The notes: a model not told the origin generated them from the sequence alone. A stretch of DNA of 64,000 nucleotides from Closterium sp. NIES-65 (GCA_948144175.1 CANXME010002097.1:372001-436000), one strand, 5' to 3'. Positions 52,190 to 60,348 are shown, counted from the first letter of the stretch. Numbers and translations: made by a program.

Positions 52190-52319
52190 TGTCAGAATGT
52201 TATGTTTGTCTAGCCTGCAGTGGGGTACGCAATAGTGAGTACAGCCCAATTTAGGGTTTGCTATATGTACTCAACTGCTTGCTAGTGAAACTCCTTCCAT
52301 TCATTCCTCATTCTTCACA
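52190..52319 (+). repeat. 3' LTR of N2 (130 bp)
   Basis: It begins tgtcagaatgttatg and ends cattcttcaca. Two differences from the 5' LTR. Duplication gagtc follows. Confidence 0.93.
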
Positions 52320-52324
52320 GAGTC

Positions 52325-52512
52325 TGCCACTAGGAGCGAGCTGTACTGTCAGCAGTGTCGGCAGGTGCTAGAGCGGTTCCAAACGCATGGTCATACAGCG
52401 AGACATCATCCTTAGCAGTGATCTGGAGGAAGAGGTGGAGATCGTCGAGACAGGCATCAAATTGGAGCGGATGGCCCTCAGCATCGAAAGAGAGAACTGT
52501 GGGTGTAGCCAT
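52325..52512 (-). pseudogene. Gag start of F, upstream of N2
   Basis: ATG at 52512 gives MATPTVLSFDAEGHPLQF, then ACLDDLHLFLQITAKDD and DSTARS, ending at the N2 insertion site after about 61 codons. The start and spacing match Gag of B, E and K, although the sequence is the most divergent. The remaining Gag continues at 50764. Confidence 0.88.
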
Positions 52513-52599
52513 AGTGGCAGCAGTAGCAGTAGCAGTAAGAGCAGTAGCAGGAGCAGCTGAAGCAGTAAGGACAGCTGTAACAGAAGGAACAGGAACAGC

Positions 52600-53060
52600 A
52601 GTTGCTGCAGGTGGGGCGGCGCGGCTCGGTCAGGGCGGCGTGTCTAGGGCGGCGCGACTAGGGCGGCGCGGCTCGGGCAGGACTGCGCGGCGCGGCTCGG
52701 CAGAGAGGGTGGGCCGGCGCGCGGGTCGAGGTGGCGGCCTACGGGCTGGTTGTGGCCTACGCGTGGGCGGCGACCTACGCACAGGCGGCGGCCTGCATGG
52801 GCGAGGTGGCGGCGCGCGTCGGTCGACGGGCAGCTGACGAGCTGCTCTAGGGGCCGCGCGAGGCCAGGGCGGGCTACGTCGACGGCGTGGGCAGCTAGGG
52901 GGGGGTCGCGCGCACTAGAAGGAGGCCACGCAAGGGCGGCTAACGAGCGGCGTGGGGAAAAACGAGGCCGCGCGCGGGCTTCTAGTAGGCTGCGCGACGA
53001 GATAGCGAGGCGCGCGAGGGCGCACGGACAGCGAGGCGCGCGAGGGCGCTAAAGTGAGAA
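52600..53060 (-). repeat. GC-rich leader of F
   Basis: The stretch between gag and PBS has irregular units (ggcggcgcggctcggg, ggcgcgcgagggcgc) but less regular tandem structure than in the other leaders. No domain in any frame. Confidence 0.65.
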
Positions 53061-53108
53061 GGCGCTCGAGGGCGCTAGCGGAAGGACGGGCCCTTAGTAA
53101 CACGAGGT

Positions 53109-53139
53109 CCTAGGTTCCTAACCTAGGCTCCTGATGCCA
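53109..53139 (-). promoter_or_regulatory. PBS and adjacent hairpin of F
   Basis: PBS TGGCATCAGGAGCC directly follows the LTR on the minus strand. 53109-53127 folds into a perfect 8-bp stem (cctaggtt, loop cct, aacctagg). The stem sequence is unrelated to the GTTCCC hairpins of A, B, E and H, but the position is the same. Confidence 0.75.
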
Positions 53140-53264
53140 TGTTAGAATAAGGAGTGGTTGCACTAGGAAGATTGAGAGTACAAGTAGGAAAACCTAGAAT
53201 TGTGTACCCCCTAAGGCTAAACCCACTATAGCCTACAGAACTATAACATATATAATGTTTGACA
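53140..53264 (-). repeat. 5' LTR of element F (125 bp)
   Basis: Plus-strand reading is tgttagaataagg to aatgtttgaca. Flank tacaa. Confidence 0.88.
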
Positions 53265-53615
53265 TACAAAAAAAATCCGCTCTGCTCTTATAATCCCGTA
53301 ACTGCTTCTGCTTGTGTTCAGACGCAACCGGAAAAGCCGCACACCCTCCTTTCCTGCCCCTCCCCTTACTCCCCCCACCGTATAATGACAACCAAATCCT
53401 TGCATGTTCTCATACTAGTGCGCCTCCCCACCCCATCCTTGCTAAAAAGGCATAGTGCCAGCGCAGCGGAAACGTGTTTGTAGAAAAGAACAACATATAA
53501 ATCTTGTATTGATCATTGAAAACTAGAATGATGACACAATGATGATGGAGTGACACATCAGGGTATATGTGCATCCAACTACCCGTCCCGAATGATCCCA
53601 TTCACACCAAAAATA
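53265..53615. other. Unassigned spacer
   Basis: About 350 bp of lower-GC DNA between F and N3. The frames 53259-53483 (plus) and 53601-53410 (minus) have no recognisable domain. I see no supported gene. Confidence 0.6.
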
Positions 53616-53807
53616 GTTTGGCTTAGGAGCCATAGTTTAGGAGCCTTGGTAGTTGAGTTCGAGTTTAGGAAAAGTATCGAGAGGTTTTGGAAGGAGAGGA
53701 ATGGGGTTTCACTAGCAATAGTTGGGATACAAGTACAACACCCTAAATTGGGTTGTACTCATTACAGAGTACCCCACTGCAGGCTAGACATCAAATACAT
53801 TCTGACA
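53616..53807 (-). repeat. 3' LTR of N3 (192 bp recognised)
   Basis: Plus-strand homology starts at gtttggcttaggagcc and ends tctgaca before the polypurine tract. The bases to its left do not match the outer end of the other LTR. Confidence 0.8.
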
Positions 53808-54362
53808 CACCCCCATAGCCAAAGTGGGGTGTAATCAGCACAATGAGCAAGCATAGAGCAAGAGTTCACAATAGGTAAGCAAGGCTAGAGCTAATCACAG
53901 AGGGCAAGTGAGGAGGAGGAGAGACGGTGGGGGAGAGAAGATGGGAGGCAATTGCTGACGCTGCAGACACACAGACGAGCTGCTGGCTCAGTGGCTACCG
54001 GAACAGCGCTCCGGACTACTGGGGTAACTGGCCCCACGGCTAAAAGTAGCGGCAGACGAGCAACTGACCCACGGGCGACTGGCGACTATCGGAGATTGTA
54101 GCCTCCGGACTGTTGCTGCTGCTGACGACAAGACTGCTGCCTCCACTCAACCTCCCCCAGCTGCCCAACGCCCCTCTCACACACCCCCTGCTCAAACCCT
54201 AGCCCTACACCCACAGCACCCCCTTAAACCCTAAACCCCAGACTCCCACACATCCACCCCCCTCAGCGAGAGCTGCAGCAGTGGGAGACGAAGGAGGAGG
54301 AGGAGGGAACCGCACGCACAACTGACACCCCCACAACCATCACCCCCACACCCACCCCCCCA

Positions 54363-54900
54363 ATGGCTGCACCGGGTCCAGGAGCGGCTGCTGCTGGGGC
54401 GGCTCCTCCAGGGGCTGCTGCTGCTGGGGCGGCTGCTCCAGGGGCTGCTGCTGCTGGGGCGGCTGCTCCAAAGGCTGCAGCTGCTGGGGCGGCTGCTCCA
54501 GGGGCTGCTCCTGCTGGGGCGGCTGCTCCAGGGGCTGCTACTGCTGGGGCGGCTGCTCCAGGGGCTGCTGCTGCTGGGGCGGCTGCTGGTGGGGCGGCTG
54601 CTCCAGGGGCTGCTGCTGCTGGGGCGGCTGCTCCAGGTGCTGCTGTTGCTGCTGGGGCGGCTGCTCTAGGGGCTGCTGCTGCTGGGGCTGATGCTGCTGG
54701 GGCGGCTGCTCCAGGTGCTGCTGCTGCTGGGGCGGCTGCTCTAGGGGTTGCTGCTGCTGGGGCTGTTGCTGCTGGGGCGGGTGCTGCTGGGGCGGCTGCT
54801 TCAGGGGCTGTTGCTGCTGGGGCGGCTGCTCCAGGGGCTGTTGGTGCTGGGGCGGCTACTCCAGAGGCTGCTGTTGCTGGGGCGGCTGCTCGCGGGAACG
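54363..54900 (-). repeat. 30-bp minisatellite in N3
   Basis: About 18 copies of a unit around ctgctccaggggctgctgctgctgggg. The plus-strand frame 54363-54926 would be a monotonous Ala/Gly/Pro protein antisense to the element, which I consider a composition effect. A similar unit occurs in the leader of A (3685-4262). Confidence 0.85.
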
Positions 54901-55163
54901 AGAGGGGACCGCGCGCAGGCCCCTAAGGCGCCGCGACGAGGCAACGGGAGGGGACGGCTCGCGGGCCCCGAAAGTGCCGCGACAAGGCGACGGGAGGGAC
55001 CTGCGTGCAGGCCCCCAAAACGCCTCGACGAGGCGACGGTCAGGGCCAGTGCGTGGGCCCCTAAGACGTCGCGACGAGGTAGGAACCCGCCGCGCGCCTC
55101 GGGGCGCACGGCGGGCAGAAAACCGCTACGCGCTCGGAGCGCGTGGCGGGAAGAAAAATGGGA

Positions 55164-55189
55164 TGTCGCGCGCCACGGGGCGCGCGACA
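55164..55189 (-). promoter_or_regulatory. Conserved leader hairpin of N3
   Basis: tgtcgcgcgcc and ggcgcgcgaca form a perfect 11-bp stem around a 4-nt loop, about 60 nt inside the PBS. It corresponds to the N1 hairpin. One G-C pair in N3 replaces an A-T pair in N1, with the loop unchanged. Confidence 0.75.
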
Positions 55190-55249
55190 CACAGTAGGGC
55201 AGCGGAATCGAGTAGGCCCACAGGCCATGAAGGTTAAGCTATGATAACA

Positions 55250-55460
55250 TGACAAAATACTAGCGTGAGTTTGGCTTAGGAGCCATAGTTTAGGAGCCTT
55301 GGTAGTTGAGTTCGAGTTTAGGAAAAGTATCGAGAGGTTTTGGAAGGAGAGGAATGGGGTTTCACTAGCAAGAGTTGGGATACAAGTACAACACCCTAAA
55401 TTGGGTTGTACTCATTACAGAGTGCCCCACTGCACGCTAGACAGCAAATACATTCAGACA
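55250..55460 (-). repeat. 5' LTR of N3 (211 bp)
   Basis: Plus-strand reading is tgacaaaatactagcg to attcagaca. On the element strand it is followed by a decayed PBS (TGTTATCATAGC). Confidence 0.8.
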
Positions 55461-55854
55461 AGACCTTGAAGTTTTTTTCGCATGACACTCAAGACACCTA
55501 GAAATGTTCGTCAAACGCTCAGACGGGCCAAATATCATTGACCCTGGTCCGGACCACTTTTTGGAAGAAATGTGTCAGCTCTGATTCGGACGGTACGTCA
55601 CAGGGGGTCTTACGAAGTCTTAAATGACTTCTGGCGAAACTAGTAATCCTACAAAGGGCCGGACGCGACCTCTCTCCGGATGCTGGAATGTGAAAAAAAA
55701 TACGCGCCCTTAGCATACATTCTTAGCTTCTGTCAGGCTTGCGGACACATCCTGACAACTATTGACATGTCCATATCCAAACCTTCAAAACTTCGTTTTG
55801 TCACGGTGCAAAATGGTAAACATTGAGAGCCGATTTCCACCATGTGGAAGGATC
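55461..55854. other. Unassigned spacer
   Basis: About 390 bp of lower-GC DNA between N3 and H. It contains ggtccggaccactttttgg and no domain-bearing frame. The last 5 bp (ggatc) flank H. Confidence 0.6.
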
Positions 55855-55980
55855 TGATAAGAAACGAAGAATGAGTGCATTGAGCAGAATGAGGAGTACA
55901 AGTAGTAAACCCTAAAGTGTCGTGCCCCATATGAACTGCCCCACTACAGCCTACACAGACTAGAGCATATATGCCTGACA
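55855..55980 (-). repeat. 3' LTR of element H (126 bp)
   Basis: Plus-strand reading is tgataagaaacg to atgcctgaca. It contains an exact telo-box aaaccctaa at 55907-55915. The polypurine tract follows. Confidence 0.93.
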
Positions 55981-56064
55981 CACCCCCATAGGCAAAGTGG
56001 GGAAGAACAAGGGGTCACAAGACCAGTCAAGCAAAGCAAAGCAACCTCAGGGTGGATCACAACG

Positions 56065-57432
56065 TCACCACACAGTCCGAGCACAAGAGCAAGGCCACAA
56101 GGCCAGTTCACATGCAAGATCATATATATAAAGGTAAAAAGGCCAGTTCACATGCAAGGTCATACATAAAGGTAAACAGGCAAGTGCAGGTATAGAAAGA
56201 TCACAGTACAAGCAAGGTCTAGAAGTGAGCAAGTGAGGCCAAGTAGGCACAAGACCTAGCATCGTACAGAAGCGCTGATGATAACCAGGCGGAAGTGCCT
56301 TGGTAAAGATATCAGCACTGTTCGCCTCAGAGGCCACGTAAGCAAGGCATAGCTGACCACGCTGCTGCAGCTCACGAGCAAGGAAGTAGCGAAGAGCAAT
56401 GTGCTTCGTTCTGTGCTCCAGTCTATGCTCCAGTCCGTGCTCCCGACACAAGGCCAGCATGGCCTTGTTGTCTACGTACAGATCAGGAGGAGAACGAGGC
56501 GGCACTCCTAGGTCAGTCAGCATATAGGTGAGCCAGCGTAGCTCCTGTGCAGCCATGGCCCCGGCGTAGATCTCAGCCTCACAGCTGGAGGTGAGAACAG
56601 AAGACGAGCGGGTAGACCGCCACGAAATAGAGCCAGAGCCAAGGCTGAAGGTGTAACCCTGTGACGACCGCTGTGTCGGCTGGTCGTCAGCCCAAGAAGC
56701 GTCAGCGTGACCTGTGAGAACCACTTCACGTCGCCCTCCAAGCACTAGCCCCATGCCCGACGTACTACACACGTAGCACAACACCCTCTTCGCTGCAGCC
56801 ATGTGCTCTGGTCGGTGTCTCCCAGGAGCAACATAGCGTGCCAAGATGCTAAGAGGGTATGCAAGGTTAGGTCGTGTGCAGGTCATCAGGTACATGAGGC
56901 AGCCAACAAGCTCTGGGTATGGGCCACTCGGCTCTACGGACTCATCCAAAGGTAGAGCTGAGAGCGAGTGGCGAGTAGACAGAGGAGTGGCCTGAGGCAA
57001 GGAGTACGTGAAGTCGAAGCGCAGAAGGACCTGCTGCACCATGTGTGACTGAGTCAGGGTAATGGTGCGCTGTGCTCTGTCCCGGGTGATCTGCAAGCCA
57101 AGGTAGCTGCGCAGTTCACCCAGGTCTGTGCACGTGTGTCTCTTTTGTAGCTCGGACTTCACGTGGGCGAGTCCAGCAGTGGCAAAGACCAAGTCGTTGA
57201 CGTACACGAGGATGTAGAACGGCGGCAAAGAGGTGTCGTTGCGCAGAAACAGCGACGGGTCGGCTGTAGAAGGAGCAAACCCAAGAGCCACAAGTGTAGT
57301 CCTCACTGTATCGTGCCACTCACGGGCCGCCTCACGGAGACCATAGACTGGCCGCCGGAGGCTCCACTGGGTACCAGGAGGAAACAACCCAGTGAAGCCA
57401 GGTGGGCGGCGCAGCCAGACCTCCTCGTGCAA
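56065..57432 (-). CDS. RT (second half) and RNase H of element H, YVND box
   Basis: The 455-codon frame starts MHEEVWLRRPPGFTGLFPP after the TAG at 57439-57441. The RT catalytic box is YVND (N79; codon at 57196-57198), with the short form FATAGLAHV as in B. The RNase H motifs GHADASWADD, SSCEAEIYAGAMA and YVDNKAML are intact. A 5-residue duplication (LEHGLEHRLEHRTKH against LEHRTKH) follows. The usual stop after LLTS is read through (TCTAGA) for more than 50 codons into the 3' region. RNase H may be functional, RT is not expected to be. Confidence 0.9.
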   Translation of the reverse strand: MHEEVWLRRPPGFTGLFPPGTQWSLRRPVYGLREAAREWHDTVRTTLVALGFAPSTADPSLFLRNDTSLPPFYILVYVNDLVFATAGLAHVKSELQKRHTCTDLGELRSYLGLQITRDRAQRTITLTQSHMVQQVLLRFDFTYSLPQATPLSTRHSLSALPLDESVEPSGPYPELVGCLMYLMTCTRPNLAYPLSILARYVAPGRHRPEHMAAAKRVLCYVCSTSGMGLVLGGRREVVLTGHADASWADDQPTQRSSQGYTFSLGSGSISWRSTRSSSVLTSSCEAEIYAGAMAAQELRWLTYMLTDLGVPPRSPPDLYVDNKAMLALCREHGLEHRLEHRTKHIALRYFLARELQQRGQLCLAYVASEANSADIFTKALPPGYHQRFCTMLGLVPTWPHLLTSRPCLYCDLSIPALACLPLCMTLHVNWPFYLYIYDLACELALWPCSCARTVW

Positions 57433-57552
57433 GCTGCCCTACAGGAAAGCTGTGTTGAAGTCAAGAGAGTGAAGCTCGTAGTCGCGCTTAGCGGCTATGT
57501 GCAGCAGCACCCAAAGAGTGGTCATCTTTGGGGTGGGAGAGAAGGTCTGAAA

Positions 57553-60348
57553 TTAGTCAGCTCCCTGCCGCTGACTGAAGCCTCGAGCCACGTAACGCGC
57601 CTTGAAGACAGGCGGAGAACCCGGCGGCCGCTTCACCCTAAAAATCCACATGCCACTGACGATGTTCGCCCTTGGTGGGGGAACCTCGTCGACGTAGGTG
57701 CCTGTGGACTTCCAGGAAGCCATCTCTGCGTCCATGGCTAACTGCCACTGAGAGGAGTAGGGACCCTCGATCGCCTCAGCGTACGATCGAGGAGTCGGGA
57801 TGTCTGGTGCATCCGGGTCTCCCTCAGGGGCAGTCAGCATGGACACGAGATGAGGCAAAGCAGCAGCACAACACTGGAACTCCTCCTGCCTGTCCTCAAG
57901 GACGTCCGTGCTAAGAGCACACCCACCCCCGACGGACGGAGAACAGACAGACTCGGCCTCAGCAACAAGACTAGTGGCGTAGTCTAGACGACAGCGAGCA
58001 GCGAAGTCGACAATCTCACCAACTAAGGCAAACGCAGGAGTGGACTCAAAGGAAGGGTTAGTGACAATAGTGGCCACGAGACGCGTGACAGTAGGACTGG
58101 CAGCACGAAGAGAGTCAGACTCAGGGTCAGGAAGGACAGGAAGAGATGACTCTAGAGGAGACGGCAACGGGACACGCAAAGGAGCACTGGAAGGACGCAG
58201 TGCCATCTGGTGTGTGTCTGGGACCGCAGGAGGACACGGACGCGGAGCACGCCGACTAGTACGAGCAGCACGAACAGGCGACGTAGGACGAGACGCAGGC
58301 TCACGACGCTCTGCAAGACCTCCAGTAGGACCAGTGTAGGGAGAAGGAGCAGGAAGAGGGGAGGCGGGATGTAACTGTGAGTGCGACTGGACGGGCAGTG
58401 GCCACTCTAAGGGAGGAGCAAGACTAGTAGAGGGCGGGAGACCAAGAACCTCCTCAAGGAGCGGAACGAAGTACACCCTCGGCGGCGCAGCGCCTTCAGA
58501 ACCAGCATGGACTGCACCAGTACGCCCACCAGCAGCTCCAGCGCCAGCAGCACCTCCAGCTCCAACAGCACTAGCTCCAGCACCCTCAGACGCACCAGCG
58601 CCAACACCCCCAGTAGCTCCAGCTCCAACAGCACCAACTCCAGCAGGACCGGCAGCTCCATCACCGCCAGCAGCTCCAGCAGGACCAACTCCAGCAGCCC
58701 CTGCAACACCCCCAGTCCCTTCAGCTCCAGTACCGCCAGTACGAGCACCTCCGGAACCAGCAACAACAGTAGTGCCTCCAACTCCAAGAGCATGGCTCCA
58801 GCGCCGGGTAAACCACTCGCGCAGCTCCTGCGGAGAGAGTGGCTCTCGCCTCGACGAAGCACCGCCGGCGGCCACACGAGCAGACCAAGCGCCCCCAGGC
58901 TCCGCACACCCACGCTCCGCACCCCCTGACTCAGCACCCCCAAGCTCAGCACCTCTAGACTCAGCACCCCCAGGCTCAGCACCCCCAGTCTCAGCACCCC
59001 CAGGCTCAGCACCCCCAGACTCAGCACCCGCAGGCTCAGCACCTCTAGACCCGGCACCCGTAGGCTCAGCACCTCTAGCAGCACCAGAGTCAACAGCTAC
59101 CTCAACATGCTCGATTGCGTCTACCTGGGACACACCTGACGGGGCAGGACCCTGAGGGGGGAGGGGGTCTACCGAGGGAGGACCTGGCACAAGGAAGAGC
59201 AGCGGCGGGGGAAGGGGCGCAGCGCGGTAGGGGAAGAGACAGTAGTAAGGCACAGACTCGTCAAAGGTTACGTCCTGGGAGGACAGATTACGGCGCGAGG
59301 TGGGGTGGTAAAACTGCCAACCAGGCCTGTCAGGGGGGAAGCCAAGGAAGACGCAGGGAACAGCACGGGGAGACTGCTTGTCCGCAGACAAGTCGAGAAC
59401 AAACGCCCGAGATCCCAAAACCCGAAACGCAGATGCATCGCCAACCTTCCCCGTCCACCGCAAGGTGGGGGAGGTCTCTGGCAAGGAGACCCGGGGCTGA
59501 AGGTTGAGCTGATGCGCGGCGTACTGAACCGCAAACGGCCACAGAAAATGGGGGGCAACCGCTTGGATCATGGACGTACGAGCGACGTCCATGACCATAC
59601 CAATGCGGCGCTCAGCAATCCCATTTTGTTGTGGAGAGGCCGGAAGCATGAACGTCTGGCGGATGCCCTGTGCACGACAGAAGGCTCCCAGACGGGCAGA
59701 GGAAAACTCCCCGCCTCTGTCAGAGTGCAGACGCAGAACAAGAAAGTCCGAGCCGAAACTTTCTCTGAGCTGGAGACCAGCTGCGCGGATCCAGTCGATC
59801 AACACCTCAGTGACGTCACCCTTGCTGCGCAAGGGGAACACTGTGGTGTAACGCGAGTAGTCGTCAACCACCAACAGGAAGTAATGCTCGTGACCCTGGC
59901 CACAAACGCGGGCGAGGCCCCACACGTCCATGTGAAGAGGCTGCAGCGGAGCCTCTATCGGAGGAAACTTGGAGGAGTGAGGGGCGGCGCGCTGTCGCCC
60001 CTCGACGCAAGCGACGCAGGTAGGGGCAGGCCCCGGAGGTAGGGGAGGTAGGGACCGGGGGAGTCCAGAGACAAGGATACGTAAGGCCATGCCTCGAAGA
60101 CGAGGCAGGGAGGGGTGACCGAGGCGGTGGTGCCAAAGGAGAGTCTGGTGGGACAGGAGACGACACGAGCAGGGCGCAGACTCAGGACCAGACCTGGACG
60201 CTGCAGCAAACACCTGACTCGACGCAACTACCTGACCAGACTCAGCAATCGGAGGAGACTCAGTATTCAGTGTGTACAGGCTCGACCCCGACCAACAAGT
60301 AAACGTGGCCAAGTGTTGGCCCGTCCGAGCACACGTGCAGTGGGTCAC
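57553..60348 (-). CDS. Integrase, hinge and RT start of element H (931 codons)
   Basis: The start is internal to Pol (MTHCTCARTGQHLATF). The integrase finger has H73/H78 and C111/C114. The catalytic triad is D141, D210 and E246 (35 residues between the last two). The integrase tail has SSQDVTFDESVPYY at about 357-370. A GGAEP minisatellite lies at about 415-490, then PLSPQELREWFTRRW, an Ala/Gly tract and a Pro-rich segment. RT begins at about 870 (QLAMDAEMASW, FRVKRPPGSPPVFKARYVARGF) and the frame stops at TAA after QGAD. This is the best-preserved integrase-to-RT stretch in the window. Confidence 0.9.
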   Translation of the reverse strand: MTHCTCARTGQHLATFTCWSGSSLYTLNTESPPIAESGQVVASSQVFAAASRSGPESAPCSCRLLSHQTLLWHHRLGHPSLPRLRGMALRILVSGLPRSLPPLPPGPAPTCVACVEGRQRAAPHSSKFPPIEAPLQPLHMDVWGLARVCGQGHEHYFLLVVDDYSRYTTVFPLRSKGDVTEVLIDWIRAAGLQLRESFGSDFLVLRLHSDRGGEFSSARLGAFCRAQGIRQTFMLPASPQQNGIAERRIGMVMDVARTSMIQAVAPHFLWPFAVQYAAHQLNLQPRVSLPETSPTLRWTGKVGDASAFRVLGSRAFVLDLSADKQSPRAVPCVFLGFPPDRPGWQFYHPTSRRNLSSQDVTFDESVPYYCLFPYRAAPLPPPLLFLVPGPPSVDPLPPQGPAPSGVSQVDAIEHVEVAVDSGAARGAEPTGAGSRGAEPAGAESGGAEPGGAETGGAEPGGAESRGAELGGAESGGAERGCAEPGGAWSARVAAGGASSRREPLSPQELREWFTRRWSHALGVGGTTVVAGSGGARTGGTGAEGTGGVAGAAGVGPAGAAGGDGAAGPAGVGAVGAGATGGVGAGASEGAGASAVGAGGAAGAGAAGGRTGAVHAGSEGAAPPRVYFVPLLEEVLGLPPSTSLAPPLEWPLPVQSHSQLHPASPLPAPSPYTGPTGGLAERREPASRPTSPVRAARTSRRAPRPCPPAVPDTHQMALRPSSAPLRVPLPSPLESSLPVLPDPESDSLRAASPTVTRLVATIVTNPSFESTPAFALVGEIVDFAARCRLDYATSLVAEAESVCSPSVGGGCALSTDVLEDRQEEFQCCAAALPHLVSMLTAPEGDPDAPDIPTPRSYAEAIEGPYSSQWQLAMDAEMASWKSTGTYVDEVPPPRANIVSGMWIFRVKRPPGSPPVFKARYVARGFSQRQGAD

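Larger units (their letters stand above)
50770..52319 (+). mobile_element. Non-autonomous LTR element N2 (1,550 bp)
   Basis: Two 130-bp LTRs with 2 differences and a perfect duplication gagtc (50765-50769 and 52320-52324) enclose 1,290 bp. The leader (tggtatagagcaggttccct, gggcccacca, T-tract) matches element A/E leaders. The 3' region carries the copia block gtgtggtgac and gatccaccctgagctt and ends actttggctatgggggtg. The interior has ccccttcgtgg minisatellites and ccagtcgcccgtgagcc repeats but no Gag or Pol. It lies in the gag of F in opposite orientation. Confidence 0.94.
39363..53264 (-). mobile_element. Ty1/copia element F, host of Nest 2
   Basis: F is delimited by a 3' LTR (39363-39490) and a 5' LTR (53140-53264), with flanks tacag and tacaa matching at 4 of 5 bases. 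Removing the inserted G (in RT) and N2 (in gag), each with its duplication, leaves about 7.0 kb. The order on the minus strand is LTR, PBS, leader, gag, protease, integrase, hinge, RT, RNase H. Its protein sequence is the most divergent of the copia set (MATPTVLSFDAEGHPLQF), so it represents another subfamily. Confidence 0.88.
53616..55460 (-). mobile_element. Non-autonomous LTR element N3 (about 1.85 kb)
   Basis: Minus-strand element with 3' LTR homology at 53616-53807 and 5' LTR at 55250-55460, 5 differences over 192 aligned bases. The polypurine tract (53808-53826) and 3' block (tgcttgctcattgtgctgatt on the element strand, in part) match N1. The leader hairpin at 55164-55189 also matches N1. 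The interior is a 30-bp minisatellite and GC-rich leader, with no Gag or Pol. The outer 19 bp of the 5' LTR (55250-55268) are not found at the left end, so no target duplication can be assigned. Confidence 0.85.

Noticed and set aside
54363-54926. Ala-rich 187-codon plus-strand frame in N3
   Set aside because: It is antisense to the element, a direct reading of a 30-bp minisatellite, and has no promoter or conserved domain.
8474-57441. Possibility that TAG encodes Gln (variant nuclear code, as in some ulvophyte algae)
   Set aside because: Many TAGs fall on Gln codons, but TAG also replaces Trp (K 25502, 23679), Tyr and Glu, TAA does not occur at Gln sites, and frameshifts are common in the same elements. 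Decay explains the data better. Host genes would be needed to test it fully.
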